This document shows, in pieces, positions 61,933-64,000 of a stretch of 64,000 nt of DNA. Source of the DNA: UBA4416 sp040386075 (lineage in GTDB: Bacteria; Bacteroidota; Bacteroidia; B-17B0; Aurantibacillaceae). The notes beneath the pieces are model-generated. The model saw nothing but the letters and a program-made list of their open reading frames with translations, searched no databases and had not been told where the DNA came from. How positions within the stretch are numbered: the first letter of the stretch is position 1; every line of letters begins with the position of its first letter. Location of the stretch: NCBI GenBank assembly GCA_040386075.1, contig JAZKGE010000019.1, positions 186,001 through 250,000 on the forward strand. The letters are read 5' to 3'. The position numbers and the translations under genes are program-made.

Positions 61933-62984
61933 AAGTTATATTGTGTTAATGAATTCATTAATTGTTTATTTTCTTCTTTAGTTCCAATAGTAATTCTTAA
62001 GCAGTCATTACATAATGTCACATTGCTTCTATCTCTCACAATTATTTTTTGTGTTATGAGAAAATCGTAAACCTTTTTTGCATTCTCTGTTTTCACTAAA
62101 ATAAAATTAGCTTCGCTGGGATAAACTTTTTTAACACATGATAGTTTGCTTAGTTCCTGGCTTACTTTTTTTCGTTCTGAGATGATTTCCTTTATCCATT
62201 CGTCTACCTGCGATCTATTATCTAATGCTTCTAAAAGTAATTGCTGAGAAACAGCATTGATATTATAAGGTGGTTTGATCTTATTAAAGATAGTTACGAT
62301 CTCATCTGAAGCAAATGCCATTCCTACTCTTAAACCAGCCAGGCCCCAGCCTTTTGAAAATGTTTGCAGGATCACTAGGTTTTTATAATTCGGTAATTGA
62401 GGTATCAAACTTCCGTAGCCTGCAAAATCAATGTAAGCTTCATCAACCACCACAATGCCCTTAAACGATTCTAAAATGATCTTTATGTCATCCCACTTAA
62501 CACCGTTACCCGTTGGATTATTTGGACAACAGATAAAAATGAGTTTTGTGTTTTCTGTGATCGCATTTAAAATAGTAGCTGTGTCTAATTGAAAGATTTC
62601 GGCAACTAGCGGCACTTTTAAAATATCAATGTTATTGATGTTAGCCGATACTTCGTACATGCCATAGGTTGGCGGACAAACAATCACATTGTCTTTTGCA
62701 GGGACACAAAACGCACGGAATAAAATATCAATTGCTTCGTCGCTACCGTTTCCTAAAAAAATATTTTCAATTGAAATATTTTTCAGTGAACTGATCTTTG
62801 ATTTTACATCTAATTGTAAAGGATCAGGATAGCGATTGTAATTTATAACTAACGGAGAGCCAAATGCATTTTCGTTGGCATCTAAAAAAACGCCCTTACT
62901 TCCTTTGTATTCATCTCGTGCCGAAGAATAAGCTACCAGTTGTTTGATATTGCCTCTTACGATATTTTCTAAATTAAAACTCAT
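61929..62984 (-). CDS. hisC: Histidinol-phosphate aminotransferase
   Basis: 351 residues, PLP-dependent fold type I. The Schiff-base lysine is in TFSKGWGLAGLRVG; CPPTYGMYE, NNPTGNG and VVDEAYIDF are the other standard blocks. It lies between hisD (5-base gap) and hisB (4-base overlap). Confidence 0.96.
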   Translation of the reverse strand: MSFNLENIVRGNIKQLVAYSSARDEYKGSKGVFLDANENAFGSPLVINYNRYPDPLQLDVKSKISSLKNISIENIFLGNGSDEAIDILFRAFCVPAKDNVIVCPPTYGMYEVSANINNIDILKVPLVAEIFQLDTATILNAITENTKLIFICCPNNPTGNGVKWDDIKIILESFKGIVVVDEAYIDFAGYGSLIPQLPNYKNLVILQTFSKGWGLAGLRVGMAFASDEIVTIFNKIKPPYNINAVSQQLLLEALDNRSQVDEWIKEIISERKKVSQELSKLSCVKKVYPSEANFILVKTENAKKVYDFLITQKIIVRDRSNVTLCNDCLRITIGTKEENKQLMNSLTQYNL

Positions 62985-62989
62985 TGCCG

Positions 62990-64000
62990 TTATTTTTTAA
63001 TTCTTAGTGTGACTGCATTTTTGTGAGCCTGTAATCCTTCGGCTTCTGCCAATAATTCTATTGCGGGTCCTATGTTATGTATTCCTTTTTTACTTAATTT
63101 TTGATAAGTTATTTTTTTAACGAAACTGTCTAAACTAACACCACTGTAAGCTTTGGCATAACCGTTAGTTGGCAAGGTATGGTTAGTTCCAGAGGCATAG
63201 TCGCCGGCACTTTCGCAGGAATAATTCCCCAGGAATACAGAGCCGGCATTAATAACCTGTTCAGCTAGTAGTTCATTATTTTCACAGACAATAATTAAAT
63301 GTTCAGGCGCATAATCATTAAGCAGTTCTAAAGCTTCTTCTTTGTTATTTACCAAAATAGCTTTACTGTTGTTCAATGCGTGAGTTGCAATATCCTTTCT
63401 TGGCAAGATCGCTAGTTGTTTTTCTATTTCCTGCTGAACAGTATTTATAACACTTTCACTATCCGACACTAGTATAACCTGTGAGTCTGCCCCATGTTCG
63501 GCCTGCGACAACAGATCGGCAGCTACAAATTCAGGAACGCAGCTTTCATCTGCCAGCACAGCAAGTTCAGACGGACCGGCAGGCATATCAATGGCAGTTC
63601 CTTGTTTATTTACCAATTGTTTGGCACAGGTTACATACTGATTTCCTGGTCCAAATATCTTATAGACCTGTGGAACAACCTCAGTACTATAAGCCATGGC
63701 TCCAATGGCTTGTACACCGCCAACTTTATATACTTTGCTAATACCAACCAGTTGAGAAGTATATAAAATAGCAGGGTTTATAGTTCCGTTTGTGTCAGGT
63801 GGTGTACACAAAATAATTTCTGAACATCCTGCTAATTTTGCCGGGACACCTAACATTAAAATAGTAGAAAATAATGGCGCAGTACCTCCGGGGATATACA
63901 GCCCTACTTTTTCAATAGGAACCGATCTTCGCCAGCATGTTACGCCAGGCATGGTTTCAATGATATTTACTTCTTCTTTTTGAGCCGAGTGAAATGTTTC
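62990..64000 (-). CDS. hisD: Histidinol dehydrogenase, N-terminus outside the window
   Basis: 336 residues are visible and the frame is open to the window edge; the ATG at 63952 is internal (ETMPGVTCWRR continues upstream as FHSAQKEEVNI). Typical motifs: VGLYIPGGTAPLFSTILML, FGPGNQYVTCAKQLV, DMPAGPSELAVLAD, LSQAEHGADSQ and NHTLPTNGYAK. About 95 N-terminal residues are missing. It oxidises histidinol to histidine with NAD+ and Zn2+. hisG is expected upstream, beyond the window. Confidence 0.95.
   Translation of the reverse strand, partial: ETFHSAQKEEVNIIETMPGVTCWRRSVPIEKVGLYIPGGTAPLFSTILMLGVPAKLAGCSEIILCTPPDTNGTINPAILYTSQLVGISKVYKVGGVQAIGAMAYSTEVVPQVYKIFGPGNQYVTCAKQLVNKQGTAIDMPAGPSELAVLADESCVPEFVAADLLSQAEHGADSQVILVSDSESVINTVQQEIEKQLAILPRKDIATHALNNSKAILVNNKEEALELLNDYAPEHLIIVCENNELLAEQVINAGSVFLGNYSCESAGDYASGTNHTLPTNGYAKAYSGVSLDSFVKKITYQKLSKKGIHNIGPAIELLAEAEGLQAHKNAVTLRIKK

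Overview
The window is a low-GC segment from a member of the Bacteroidota. The evidence is several secreted proteins with type IX secretion (T9SS) sorting domains, one of them a gliding-motility-type (CHU_C) C-terminus; promoters of the Bacteroidota form TTTG-N19-TAnnTTTG; a GbsR-type regulator, a TonB-like transducer and an ABC-permease/M1-peptidase fusion. The EF-P loop (Pro-Gly-Asn-Leu-Arg) resembles that of Sphingobacteriia/Chitinophagia more than that of Flavobacteriia. A run of 10 N at 31408-31417 shows that this is a scaffolded assembly. I saw no rRNA, tRNA, CRISPR array, transposase or phage gene.

Layout. 0-7 kb: truncated acyl-CoA synthetase, free-methionine sulfoxide reductase, two SpoIIE-type phosphatases plus a 2H phosphoesterase, and a CASTOR/POLLUX-type ion channel. 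7-12 kb: clpP, then a GbsR-led operon with twin membrane proteins and an epimerase, and an Ig-like lipoprotein. 12-22 kb: a tiny Lys/Ala-rich histone-like protein, lipoproteins, T9SS-secreted proteins, a TonB-like protein, a DarA-like flavodoxin-fold protein, a DUF3109 protein and glmS. 21.6-30.5 kb: thioredoxin-like ferredoxin operon, hemE with a bestrophin, a secreted M1 peptidase, ispE, accA and efp. 30.5-43.5 kb is the accessory part: a low-complexity gene broken by the gap, a FecBCD-type ABC importer, a 1342-residue macro-like/LRR/Roc-COR/TIR protein, a cluster of palindromes, a 21-bp minisatellite and small lipoproteins. 43.5-58 kb: ABC-permease/M1 fusion with its ATPase, a Kup K+ transporter, twin T9SS proteins with different sorting domains, a histidine kinase, tatC and an SGNH hydrolase. 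58-64 kb: the his operon hisD-C-B-H-A-F-IE, cut in hisD by the window end.

Between the genes lie many dispersed inverted-repeat elements. A family bounded by GGGCGTG/CACGCCC has at least six full or partial copies, one nested with a second palindromic family, and a third family occurs both between genes and in frame inside ispE. These elements create many spurious open frames. The strongest candidate for an undescribed system is the Roco-TIR protein at 35.6-39.6 kb, which combines a sensor, a GTPase switch and a probable NAD-cleaving effector in one chain.
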